A program made the position numbers and the translations under genes. Positions 26,707 through 34,794 of a DNA stretch of 64,000 nucleotides are shown here, in pieces (the first letter of the stretch is position 1; every line of letters starts with the position of its first letter). The stretch is from Tectiglobus sp965215755 (GTDB lineage Bacteria; Pseudomonadota; Alphaproteobacteria; Rhizobiales; Hyphomicrobiaceae): positions 2,170,001-2,234,000 of the forward strand of contig OZ244119.1 of assembly GCA_965215755.1 (NCBI GenBank), written 5' to 3'. The notes beneath the pieces are model-generated. The model did not search any database, was not told the DNA's origin, and saw only the letters and a program-made list of their open reading frames with translations.

Positions 26707-28797
26707 TCAAGCGTCGATTTGATTGGCAATCTTCAATGCGAAAGCATACTCCATGGCGACTTCCCGTAGCGCTTCGAACCGGCCAGAGGCACCACCATGG
26801 CCTGCGTCCATATTGGTTTTCAGCATGACAAGATTGTCGGACGCGTTCAATTCTCGCAGTTTGGCAACCCACTTTGCCGGCTCCCAATAGGTGACGCGCG
26901 GATCAGTGAGTCCGGCAAGAGCCAGTATGTGAGGATAGCTTTGCGCGGAGACGTTGTCGTAGGGGGAATAGGACTGGATATTCTTGAAGTCCTCGAGCGA
27001 GGTGATTGGATTGCCCCACTCGGGCCACTCCATGGGCGTCAGAGGTAGATCGGCGTCGAGAATCGTGTTCAGCACGTCGACGAAGGGGACATTCGCAATT
27101 ATTCCAAGAAATTTCTGTGGTGCCATGTTGGCAACTGCGCCCATTAGCAAGCCACCTGCCGAACCGCCGCTGGCTACGATCCTGCCGGTTTTGGTGAATT
27201 TGTTTGTGATCAGGTGATCTGCGCAATCGATGAAGTCGGTGAAGGTGTTGGTTTTCTTGTCGCGCTTTCCGTCTGTGTACCAGCGATAACCCATCTCTTT
27301 GCCGCCTCGGACATGGGCGATGGCAAAGACGAAGCCACGATTGACCAGGCTGAGGCGTGTCGTTGAAAAGCTGGCGGGCATGGCAATGCCGTAGCTGCCA
27401 TAGCCGTACAACAAAAGTGGTGCGGTGCCGTCGCGTGGGGTGTCTTTGTGATACAGCACGGTAATTGGTACGCTTGCCCCATCGCGAGCTTTGGCGAACA
27501 ACCTGTCCGTACGATAGTCTGATGGCTCGTGGCCGCTTGGGACTTCCTGTGTTTTAAGCAGCGTCCGTTCGCGCGTTTCCATATCATAGTCGAATTCTTG
27601 CGACGGTGTCGTCATCGACGAGTAGGTAAAGCGGATCGTCGAGGTTTCGAACTCATAGCCCGCAGACATTCCAAGGCCGTAGGCTGCTTCCTCGAACGAA
27701 ATCTCGTGCTCTTCATTGTCAGACAGTCGGCGGATAACAATGCGCGGCAGTGAACGGGAACGTTCCAGTCGGACCATATGGTTCTCGAGCATCACCAGGC
27801 TCAGGACGAGAGTTCCCGGGGCATGCGGTATGAGATCCTGCCAATTCTCCTCGGCCGGCTGACTGACGTCGACTGTGCAGACCTTGAAGTCCTCTGCGCC
27901 ATCAGCATTGGTGAGGATGTAGAGCAAATCGCCATGGTGCTCCACGGAGTATTCTCGGCGCTCCCTGCGCGGAGCGATGAGGCGGGGCTCTGCCTTTGGA
28001 TCATGCGCATCCAGGAGATAGCACTCACTTGATTCATGATCGCTCACATCGATCAGAATGAAGTCGCCAGACTGGGTCTCGCCGATGTGGGTATAGAAGC
28101 CTGTGTCCTTCTCTTCGTAGATCAGCTCATCCTGATCGACCGAGGTTCCCAGAGTATGGCGAAAGACCCGAAGTGGCCGATGGTTGTCATCGAGCCGCAA
28201 GTAATAGAAAGTTTTGCTGTCACGGGCCCACACGGCACCGCCGGCAGAACTTGGGATTTCGTCGGATAGGTCTTTGCCCGTCTCAAGATCTCTTACTCGG
28301 AGTGTGTAATACTCTGAGCCATTCGTGTCAGTTCCGTAGACCATCAATTTGTGGTCCGGACTGTGGTCTGCTCCGCCGAGTTGCCAATACGAATGACCCT
28401 CAGCTTCTTTATTACCATCCATCAGGATGATTTCATCGCCGCCGTCACGTGGCTTGCGGCAGAGCAAGGGATATTGCCCGCCGGTGACAAAGCTGGAGTA
28501 GTAGGACCAGGGTCCATGCGGACTTGGCACCGAGCTGTCGTCTTCCTTGATGCGAGCTTTCATTTCCTGAAAGAGCGTCTCTTGGAGATCGTCAGTATCG
28601 GCTAGAACGGACTTGGTGTAGGCGTTTTCAGCCTCAAGATGATCACGGATATCTTTCGGAAGAACGCTAGGGTCGCGCATGACCTCCTGCCAGTTTTCAG
28701 CGCGCATCCAGTCGTAGTCATCGCTCAGCTCGATGCCGTGCCATGTTGCGCGCACTGTTGCCTTTCTTGCGTTTGGAGGCTTGGGTAGAGTTGTCAT
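26707..28797 (-). CDS. ptrB: Oligopeptidase B (S9A peptidase)
   Basis: The 696-residue serine peptidase cleaves small peptides after basic residues in the cytoplasm or periplasm. An N-terminal beta-propeller part (about 60-420) precedes an alpha/beta-hydrolase domain. The catalytic triad is visible as Ser546 in GGSAGG, Asp632 in AGLTDPRV and His667 in DAGHGG. LLYGYGSYGIAMPASFS and HVRGGKEMG are typical of protease II. The start is placed at ATG 28797 because AAGGTG lies just upstream and homology begins there; the frame is open to 28857. It is downstream of the anti-sigma gene on the same strand, 68 nt away. Confidence 0.92.
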   Translation of the reverse strand: MTTLPKPPNARKATVRATWHGIELSDDYDWMRAENWQEVMRDPSVLPKDIRDHLEAENAYTKSVLADTDDLQETLFQEMKARIKEDDSSVPSPHGPWSYYSSFVTGGQYPLLCRKPRDGGDEIILMDGNKEAEGHSYWQLGGADHSPDHKLMVYGTDTNGSEYYTLRVRDLETGKDLSDEIPSSAGGAVWARDSKTFYYLRLDDNHRPLRVFRHTLGTSVDQDELIYEEKDTGFYTHIGETQSGDFILIDVSDHESSECYLLDAHDPKAEPRLIAPRRERREYSVEHHGDLLYILTNADGAEDFKVCTVDVSQPAEENWQDLIPHAPGTLVLSLVMLENHMVRLERSRSLPRIVIRRLSDNEEHEISFEEAAYGLGMSAGYEFETSTIRFTYSSMTTPSQEFDYDMETRERTLLKTQEVPSGHEPSDYRTDRLFAKARDGASVPITVLYHKDTPRDGTAPLLLYGYGSYGIAMPASFSTTRLSLVNRGFVFAIAHVRGGKEMGYRWYTDGKRDKKTNTFTDFIDCADHLITNKFTKTGRIVASGGSAGGLLMGAVANMAPQKFLGIIANVPFVDVLNTILDADLPLTPMEWPEWGNPITSLEDFKNIQSYSPYDNVSAQSYPHILALAGLTDPRVTYWEPAKWVAKLRELNASDNLVMLKTNMDAGHGGASGRFEALREVAMEYAFALKIANQIDA

Positions 28798-28865
28798 GAT
28801 TACACCTTGTGCGTTCTTGGTTTTTGCCTGTCCAGGAGATCTCATGCTGTCCGGCAAATGGTGAT

Positions 28866-29624
28866 TTAGAGTCTTGTATGAAACGTCTCAGCAGCATTGC
28901 GGATCAGCTTTTCATCTTTTCCACCGATCAAGAGGAATTCGAAGCCGGCTTTGCTCCAACTGGCTGCAGCCATGCCCTCCATAGTGCTGACTTTCGGAGC
29001 GTTGGTGGCTGACTGACCTGCCGGCGTGATGCACAGAGCGACCGGTGCACCTGCTGTTGTGAGAAATGCGAGCTGGATGAGAGGCCGACCCTCGAAGCCA
29101 AGAATCTGTGATCTCTTGAGATTGAGGTTTGGCATGCTTGTCAGAGTGGCTTTGGCGAGCTTGAGTTTCAGAGCCTTTTCAGCGCGGGCGAGCGAGCGAG
29201 ATAAGCGTTGATCGTCGGCGGAGACGATGGCGAGTGTCTCTTTGACGTACAGTGCATGATATTTTGCAGCGTAGTCCTGCCACGTCAGGCGTTGCGGGTT
29301 ATCGATCATGCGGCTGAACAGTGCGCCAACCAAGAGTAGGGCACAGGCCGCCATCGCCGCGTAATAATAGTTGAATGTGCTGGTGGTCTGCGATTTTTCG
29401 CCGGCTGCCTGTTCCAAGACTGTTGGCGGAGCCGGTGTGGTGGTCAGCAGTTCATCAAATGCAGACTTGATGACATCCGTTTCGACGGCAAGTGACTGAA
29501 GCCGTGCTGCCTCGCGCGGGTCGGTTGCGACCACGCTTTCGATCTTTTGCTGCAACTCCGGGCTCGCTTCTCCATCCAGATAGGATGTGAACTCTTCATC
29601 CGAGAATCGGCGAATGCTCGTCAT
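28866..29624 (-). CDS. Transmembrane anti-sigma factor
   Basis: The 252-residue protein has a short N-terminal cytoplasmic part (FSDEEFTSYLDGEASPELQQKIE), a central membrane helix (AAMAACALLLVGALFSRMI, about residues 88-106) and a periplasmic C-terminal domain of about 145 residues. It overlaps the preceding sigma gene by 4 nt (ATGA), the usual arrangement for a sigma/anti-sigma pair. The N-terminal SYLDGE resembles the zinc-free anti-sigma domain, and no Cys/His zinc motif is seen. The C-terminal domain contains the GFEGRPLIQLAFLTTAG strand pair of unknown ligand. It probably releases the sigma factor in response to an envelope signal. Confidence 0.85.
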   Translation of the reverse strand: MTSIRRFSDEEFTSYLDGEASPELQQKIESVVATDPREAARLQSLAVETDVIKSAFDELLTTTPAPPTVLEQAAGEKSQTTSTFNYYYAAMAACALLLVGALFSRMIDNPQRLTWQDYAAKYHALYVKETLAIVSADDQRLSRSLARAEKALKLKLAKATLTSMPNLNLKRSQILGFEGRPLIQLAFLTTAGAPVALCITPAGQSATNAPKVSTMEGMAAASWSKAGFEFLLIGGKDEKLIRNAAETFHTRL

Positions 29625-30142
29625 GCCAGTTTGCTCTTTTTCATTTCAAACTTGTCGGCCAGTTTACTACGTGCGCCAGCCAGTCGGCTCATGATTGTTC
29701 CGATTGGGATGTCAAGAATGGCGCCAGCTTCCTTGTAGGAATAGCCCTCGACATAAACCAGCAGAACAGTCGAGCGTTGCGCTTCTGGCAGTGCCATTAC
29801 TTCCTTTAACACTTCATTCGTCAGAATATTCGCTTCCGGGTCTGGAGAACTGGCAAGAAGGTCAGCACGTTCGATCGGAACGAGACCACCGCCTTTGCGA
29901 ATGGCGTTGGCCCGCAGCTCATTCAGCCAAATCCTTTGGGCCATGCGGAAAATCCACCGATCGAATTTTCCCTCATCATGGAACAGATCTGACTTCTCCA
30001 GTGCCCTGATGCATACGGTTTGGGCAAGGTCATCAGCAAAATCTTGGTTGCCGCTGAGGACAAGGCAATACCGCCAGAGTCTGGGAAAGAGCTCGGCGAG
30101 GCCTCGTGAGACAATGGCCTTGGATTTTTTTTGGGGTCCCAT
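29621..30142 (-). CDS. ECF-type RNA polymerase sigma factor
   Basis: The 173-residue protein has region 2 (ELFPRLWRYCLVLSGNQDFADDLAQTVCIRALEK ... FDRWIFRMAQRIWLNELR) and region 4 (LPEAQRSTVLLVYVEGYSYKEAGAILDIPIGTIMSRLAGARSKL). Regions 1 and 3 are absent, as in all ECF sigmas. The start is placed at ATG 30142; the frame extends to 30256, where it would overlap the divergent DUF4399 gene. The overlap with the anti-sigma gene suggests coupled translation. The DUF4399 gene is divergent by 77 nt and may be a target. Confidence 0.9.
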   Translation of the reverse strand: MGPQKKSKAIVSRGLAELFPRLWRYCLVLSGNQDFADDLAQTVCIRALEKSDLFHDEGKFDRWIFRMAQRIWLNELRANAIRKGGGLVPIERADLLASSPDPEANILTNEVLKEVMALPEAQRSTVLLVYVEGYSYKEAGAILDIPIGTIMSRLAGARSKLADKFEMKKSKLA

Positions 30143-30219
30143 TCGAATAAATGCCACTGCCGAAGTGTTTATCGTCGTGCTGATCCGAAACAAAACTAGA
30201 CACCAAGGAGCATCTTGCA

Positions 30220-30675
30220 ATGAGAATTTTTCGGACAACCATGCTTGCGGCAGCACTTTTCGGAGCTAGCGCTTTCGGTGCCGTGGCGACTGCGGGTGAG
30301 ACACCGTCAAAACCTGGCGCTAAGGTCTACTTCGTCAATTTGAAGAATGGGGCGACTGTTGAAGGCCCGGTTAAGGTTATCTTCGGGCTGAGTGGAATGG
30401 GTGTCGCCCCCGCTGGTGTGGAAAAAGAGGGAACCGGGCATCATCACTTGTTGATTAACCGCCCGGCACTCGGCAAGGGCCCAGATGGCAAAGATGAGTT
30501 TGATGCCAATATTCCTGCTGACGACAACCATAAGCACTATGGTGGGGGACAAACTGAAACAACACTAAACTTGAAACCTGGGAAGCATACGCTGCAGCTC
30601 GTTCTCGGCGACCAAAACCACATTCCTCACAATCCTGCTGTGGTCTCTGACGTCATCACGATCACGGTAAAATGA
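30220..30675 (+). CDS. Secreted DUF4399 protein
   Basis: The 151-residue protein begins with a signal peptide (TTMLAAALFGASAFGAVATA|GE). A single domain follows with YFVNLKNGATVEGPVKVIFGLSGMGVAPAGVEKEGTGHHHLLIN and a second His pair HKHYGGGQTE, then GKHTLQLVLGDQNHIPHNPAVVSDVITITV. This is the DUF4399 pattern, which lacks an assigned function; the HHH and HKHYG motifs suggest a metal site, by inference. AAGGAGCATCTTGCA precedes the ATG. It is divergent from the ECF sigma gene, so it is a plausible member of that regulon. Confidence 0.85.
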   Translation: MRIFRTTMLAAALFGASAFGAVATAGETPSKPGAKVYFVNLKNGATVEGPVKVIFGLSGMGVAPAGVEKEGTGHHHLLINRPALGKGPDGKDEFDANIPADDNHKHYGGGQTETTLNLKPGKHTLQLVLGDQNHIPHNPAVVSDVITITVK

Positions 30676-30999
30676 TTGCGCGTGCACTATTGTGGCAGGG
30701 AGCCGGTCGTTCGGGCTGGCTTCTTGTGCACCCTGTGTGGTTAATCACCGCAGATCACCGTTCTCATAGATTTTATTGATCTGCCAAATTGATTTGCATT
30801 GCCCGTTGCTGATCGCGAAACGCAGCTGTGCTCGGGCGTGTGATCCATTTTGGATGCGCTGTGCTTGAGCCAACCGTGATGATCAACTCTGTGCATTAAT
30901 TTGAAATCGACGGTGGAGTTCCAACATAGAACGCGATTATCTATTAGTATTCTTTCATTGTTTTCTACGATCGCGAACGGTCATTCGGAGGGTGGGGCT
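30676..30999. other. Intergenic region upstream of pgi
   Basis: No gene or clear terminator was seen. A hairpin-like segment lies near 30700 (AGCCGGTC, GTTC, GGGCTGGCT), with poor pairing and no T-run. The pgi promoter is presumably in the AT-rich 30890-30960 stretch. Confidence 0.4.
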
Positions 31000-32484
31000 A
31001 TGGGTACGATTGGCCAGATGGATGCTTTGCGGTGGTCTAACGGCGGCACCGAATTGGCGTTTGGTATTCTGGAGCCGGCAAGCCTTCTCTCGTTGGCTAA
31101 TCAGGATTTGTTTGCTCGCGCACTCTTGGAACAGAGCCGTATCGAGGCTGGTGAGCACGTCAATACCGATGAAGATCGACAGGTCGGCCACTATTGGCTG
31201 CGTGCTCCGGATCTGGCTCCTGCCGGCGTTGGAGCTGAGATCACTGCTGCGCACAAAAGGATCGTTTCGGCATCGGCAGCGCTGCTGGCTGAGCGCGGTG
31301 ACGATGGTAATCGCGAATGGACTGATGCCATTGTGATCGGCATCGGAGGTTCGTCCCTTGGGGCTTCATTCGTTTCGCAAGCACTCGGGCTTGAGCGGAA
31401 CGAAATGGCACTCCAGCTCCACTTCCTCGACAATACTGATCCGGATGGTGCAACGGGGATGCTGGATGCCATCGGCCCGCGGCTGGTCAGCACCTTGATC
31501 ATCATGATCTCCAAGTCCGGTTCGACGCGCGAGACGCAAAATGGATATGCCATGGTGCGCTCGCGGTTCGAACGGAATGGATTGGATATTGGGCCACATT
31601 CGATTGGTGTCTCGATGCCGGGCAGCAAGTTGCATAAGATGGCTGAGGAACAAGACTTTCTCGATCACTTTCCGATATGGGACTTCATCGGCGGACGAAC
31701 CTCGATTACGTCGTCGGCCGGTCTTCTTCCACTCGCACTTGCTGGTGCAGACACGGAAGCATTCCTGCGTGGTGCCGCACGAATGGATGCGATGACGCGT
31801 GTTGAACGTCTGCAAGACAATCCTGCAGGACTGCTCGCTTTGGCTTTGCATCAGCTATGTCTCGGTGATGATATTCGACAAATCGCCATTGTTCCCTATC
31901 GCGACAGGCTTGCGAAGCTGGCGATGTATCTCCAACAACTTTTCATGGAGTCGCTCGGCAAGGAGCTGGATCGCGATGACCGTATCGTCAACCAGGGCCT
32001 GACTGTTTTTGGCAACAAGGGCTCGACGGACCAGCATTCCTATTTTCAGCAATTGCGCGATGGGCGCAGCGATGTTGTGACGGTATTTGTTGAAAGTGTT
32101 CTGGAGCCATCGTCTGAAGATGACATCAAGATCGAGACTGGCATCCATGTCAGCGATTACTTGTTTGCATTTCTGCATGGTTCGCGCGCCGCATTGAGCG
32201 AAAAGGGGCGGCACAATTTCCTGATATCACTGGAGAGGATTGACGAAGAGGCTGTTGGTGCACTGTTGGCATTATTCGAGCGAACGGTCGGCTTCCTTGG
32301 GACGTTCCTGAACATCAATGCGTACTCGCAACCCGGTGTCGAGGCTGGCAAGAAGGCAGCCGAAAGCATTATTGAACTTCAACGCTCTTTGCAGTCCGGA
32401 CAACCGGTGCCGAACCCAGGCTCGAGTGACGGCTCCTTGGAGGCCAGAATTCTGGATCGGTTGCGCAAAAACCAAAGATTGTAG
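31000..32484 (+). CDS. pgi: Glucose-6-phosphate isomerase
   Basis: The 494-residue enzyme interconverts glucose-6-phosphate and fructose-6-phosphate. Recognisable parts are the IGIGGSSLGASFV phosphate-binding loop, ISKSGSTRETQNGYAMV, DFIGGRTSITSSAGLLPLALAG, and the GNKGSTDQHSYFQQLRDG active-site segment containing the conserved Gln/His. The start is placed at ATG 31000, where GGAGGGTGGGG lies just before it; the frame is open from 30901. With eda, kdgK and ugd this forms a set of hexose-handling genes in the window, although they are not contiguous. No frame disturbance is seen. Confidence 0.93.
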   Translation: MGTIGQMDALRWSNGGTELAFGILEPASLLSLANQDLFARALLEQSRIEAGEHVNTDEDRQVGHYWLRAPDLAPAGVGAEITAAHKRIVSASAALLAERGDDGNREWTDAIVIGIGGSSLGASFVSQALGLERNEMALQLHFLDNTDPDGATGMLDAIGPRLVSTLIIMISKSGSTRETQNGYAMVRSRFERNGLDIGPHSIGVSMPGSKLHKMAEEQDFLDHFPIWDFIGGRTSITSSAGLLPLALAGADTEAFLRGAARMDAMTRVERLQDNPAGLLALALHQLCLGDDIRQIAIVPYRDRLAKLAMYLQQLFMESLGKELDRDDRIVNQGLTVFGNKGSTDQHSYFQQLRDGRSDVVTVFVESVLEPSSEDDIKIETGIHVSDYLFAFLHGSRAALSEKGRHNFLISLERIDEEAVGALLALFERTVGFLGTFLNINAYSQPGVEAGKKAAESIIELQRSLQSGQPVPNPGSSDGSLEARILDRLRKNQRL

Positions 32485-32625
32485 CCAGACAGAGCTGGGG
32501 CCGGTGCTCCGGCATTCAGCTAGATGAATGGCAGATGAAGGCGCCATCGGGATGCCGTTCAGATGCCACGGTTTAGACAAGACTCTCATGCCGCCGACAG
32601 GCGCGCCGCGATTGGGAGGATTGTT

Positions 32626-33024
32626 ATGATTTTGAGATCGATTGCAGCTGCAAGTTTTCTAATCGCTGGCACTTTCGCCAGCGCTGGTTCCGCGGCTGCC
32701 GATGGAGCGCGCTTCGATCCGCGCGATGAACGTCACCGGATTGCGGGTACCTATGCTGATCATAGACGTCACGCAGCAGACCAACGTGCCTGGGTCTGGA
32801 GGGCGAGGCGGGCTCGCCGTGACTATGATCGCTATTATGACCGGAGCTGCCTGGCTGTCGCCCGCCGAGGCGCGGGACGTGGTCGATCCATTGGAATATA
32901 TGCTGAAGGTTTTGGGCGCCGGGCATGCCGAAAAGCTATGAGAAAGTGCAATCGTCGTCTGGATATCCGCCAGAGCTATGGCCGTAATCCGTTTGCTGCC
33001 TGTGTGATTGCTGGTCGCCGTTAA
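32626..33024 (+). CDS. Small secreted Arg/Tyr-rich protein, unknown function
   Basis: The 132-residue product starts at ATG 32626, with GGGAGGATTGTT upstream. A signal peptide (SIAAASFLIAGTFASAGSAAA|DG) precedes an Arg/Tyr-rich mature part containing RRARRDYDRYYDR and four Cys residues (SCLAVARRG, ACRKAMRKCNRR, AACVIAG), which could form two disulfides. A family could not be assigned. It stands alone between pgi and a terminator-like hairpin. Confidence 0.7.
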   Translation: MILRSIAAASFLIAGTFASAGSAAADGARFDPRDERHRIAGTYADHRRHAADQRAWVWRARRARRDYDRYYDRSCLAVARRGAGRGRSIGIYAEGFGRRACRKAMRKCNRRLDIRQSYGRNPFAACVIAGRR

Positions 33025-33051
33025 TCCGGTACGCACGACCAGTCTGCGATG

Positions 33052-33083
33052 AGAGATGTCGGCCTCGATAAGGCGGCATCTCT
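33052..33083. terminator. Hairpin between convergent genes
   Basis: AGAGATGTCGGCC and GGCGGCATCTCT pair over about 12 bp with one bulge and a TCGATAA loop, followed by TTTA. It lies 28 nt after the stop at 33024 and faces the convergent msrB gene, so it may stop either transcript. Confidence 0.6.
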
Positions 33084-33122
33084 TTATCGATCAGGCATTT
33101 GGAATCCGGTCGGTTCGACGAT

Positions 33123-33539
33123 CTACGATCCCTCGGGTTCGAAATCGAGGACAACGCCGTTGATGCAATATCGTAACCCGGTCGGTGCCGGCCCGTCCGG
33201 GAAGACATGGCCGAGATGCGACTCACATGTCGCGCATCGGACTTCCGTGCGGCGCATGAAAAATGAGCGATCTTCGTGCTCGCTTACTGCGGCGCTATCG
33301 GTCGGTCGGGTATAGCTAGGCCATCCGGTCCCGGAGTCAAATTTGTCTTCGGAATGGAATAAGGGTTCCCCGCATCCGATGCAGCGAAACATCCCGGTGC
33401 GTTTTTCGTCGTTAAGAGGACTGGTGAAAGCGCGTTCGGTACCGTGCTTGCGGGCCACGTGATACTGCTCTTTGGTGAGTTGCTCGCGCCATTCGGCGTC
33501 AGTTTTCTCGACCTTGGGGTGGGCTGCAGTGTCTGCCAT
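33123..33539 (-). CDS. msrB: Peptide-methionine (R)-S-oxide reductase
   Basis: The 138-residue enzyme reduces R-methionine sulfoxide in oxidised proteins. The zinc cysteines are visible as C53/C56 (FRCIGC) and C102/C105 (RCATC), and the catalytic Cys is C125 in GLRYCIN. SGTGWPSYTRP and SHLGHVFPDGP complete the MsrB signature. No signal peptide is present, so it acts in the cytoplasm. It lies downstream of the Mrp operon on the same strand with a 95-nt gap and no terminator seen. Confidence 0.95.
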   Translation of the reverse strand: MADTAAHPKVEKTDAEWREQLTKEQYHVARKHGTERAFTSPLNDEKRTGMFRCIGCGEPLFHSEDKFDSGTGWPSYTRPTDSAAVSEHEDRSFFMRRTEVRCATCESHLGHVFPDGPAPTGLRYCINGVVLDFEPEGS

Positions 33540-33634
33540 CGCAATTTTTCCTCAGATTCAATTATTCAGTGCCGTCAGTCAGGATATTGGTTCTTTGCCG
33601 ATCGATTGCAATTCGCGATCCAAGGTCAGACATG

Positions 33635-34012
33635 TCAGGCTTTGTTGTTCGGACCCTCTTCGGGTGTATCAAATGTCGCCCAGATTTCGTCATTCGGGGG
33701 AGACGGCGGAGTTTCGCATGTTCGGTGGTGAATATTCACCTTCGCGATGAAGTTTGCAGAGATGGGTGCCGTGACAAACAGAAACGCCATGATCAGCAGT
33801 TCATGGAATGATGTCTCTCCGGTCGCTAACGAATGAATAACCGAGGCAAGTAGCAGCATGCCGATCCCGACGGTGCCGACTTTAGTTGGTGCATGCAGGC
33901 GGGCCATAGGGTCGTTGAACTTGAGCAATCCAATAACACCGACAAGCGCAAAGCCTGAGCCGATCAGAAGACATAGTGCGGTTGCGAATAGTCCGATTGT
34001 AGCTCCGGTCAT
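33635..34012 (-). CDS. mnhG: Mrp antiporter subunit G
   Basis: The 125-residue membrane protein has three predicted helices (TIGLFATALCLLIGSGFALVGVIGLLKF, VGTVGIGMLLLASVIHSL, LLIMAFLFVTAPISANFIA) and the MrpG hallmark PMARLHAPTKVGTVG, with APISAN in helix 3. It is an integral part of the Mrp/Mnh/Pha multisubunit monovalent cation/proton antiporter. It overlaps mnhF by 4 nt and is the last gene of the operon. Confidence 0.92.
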   Translation of the reverse strand: MTGATIGLFATALCLLIGSGFALVGVIGLLKFNDPMARLHAPTKVGTVGIGMLLLASVIHSLATGETSFHELLIMAFLFVTAPISANFIAKVNIHHRTCETPPSPPNDEIWATFDTPEEGPNNKA

Positions 34013-34293
34013 TCGATAATGTCTCCCCGCAATAGAAAGCGCGCCAAAGCGACGGTTGACACAAAGCCCAGCATTGCAATCAGCAGCGAAACTTCAAAGT
34101 AGATCTGCGTGCCTTGGACGATCCCAAGGAGGACGACCAGACCCAGTGCATTGATGACCATGGTGTCGAGCGCGAGAATACGGTCGGCGGACGTCGGTCC
34201 AATGACCACCCTGATCATTGCCAGGATCTGACCAGCCGCTAACACGACGAAAGAAATAATCAGTGCGATATCGAGGAATTCAGCAGCTGTCAT
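34009..34293 (-). CDS. mnhF: Mrp antiporter subunit F
   Basis: The 94-residue protein has three helices and the MrpF motif RVVIGPTSADRILALDTMVINALG, then FEVSLLIAMLGFVSTVALARFLLRGDI. The ATGA overlaps with E and G show tight translational coupling. A second, hybrid copy of this domain is fused to an MnhE domain at 39613-40203. Confidence 0.92.
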   Translation of the reverse strand: MTAAEFLDIALIISFVVLAAGQILAMIRVVIGPTSADRILALDTMVINALGLVVLLGIVQGTQIYFEVSLLIAMLGFVSTVALARFLLRGDIIE

Positions 34294-34793
34294 GGTTTGA
34301 AGATCTCCTTCAAGCGGCGCTCGTAGCGGTTCTTGATGTCATCGCGGACACGATCTGGTTCGTCTGTATGGAGGACATGCACAAGCAGGCTGTGGCCTTC
34401 ATCGGAGAGATCCGCCGAGACCGTGCCAGGTGTCAGGGTGATGGTGCCGGCAAGGATCGTAATGGCCTCGGGCTGACGCAGCTCAAGCGGCACCACAATC
34501 CACGCTGGTTTCAGCTTGGAGTTCGGAACGGTGAGGACAATCCAGGCCACCTCGATATTGGCGACGATGATATCCCATATCACCAGTAAGGAATATGGGA
34601 TCATCTTGCCCCATCGAAATGCTCTTGGGGTGTCCGGCCACCACACGGCTGTGACCCATGGGATCAGGATGCCGAGAATGATACCGAAGACCACCATCCC
34701 GGCCGAGACCTGATTCTGGAGCATCGTCCATACGATCGCCAGCACGACCGTGAGAAAAGGATGTGGGAGCAGCCAGCGAAACGCGCGAGCCAT
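34290..34793 (-). CDS. mnhE: Mrp antiporter subunit E
   Basis: The 167-residue protein has an N-terminal membrane part (FLTVVLAIVWTMLQ, VVFGIILGILIPWV) and a cytoplasmic C-terminal domain with the family-typical ILAGTITLTPGTVSADLSDEGHSLLVHVL. Subunit E helps in the assembly or function of the Mrp complex. It lies 1 nt after mnhD and overlaps mnhF by 4 nt. Confidence 0.92.
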   Translation of the reverse strand: MARAFRWLLPHPFLTVVLAIVWTMLQNQVSAGMVVFGIILGILIPWVTAVWWPDTPRAFRWGKMIPYSLLVIWDIIVANIEVAWIVLTVPNSKLKPAWIVVPLELRQPEAITILAGTITLTPGTVSADLSDEGHSLLVHVLHTDEPDRVRDDIKNRYERRLKEIFKP

Positions 34794-34794
34794 A

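Noticed and set aside
26469..26729. 86-codon minus-strand frame overlapping the end of ptrB
   Set aside because: Overlaps the conserved C-terminus of ptrB out of frame and has no domain.
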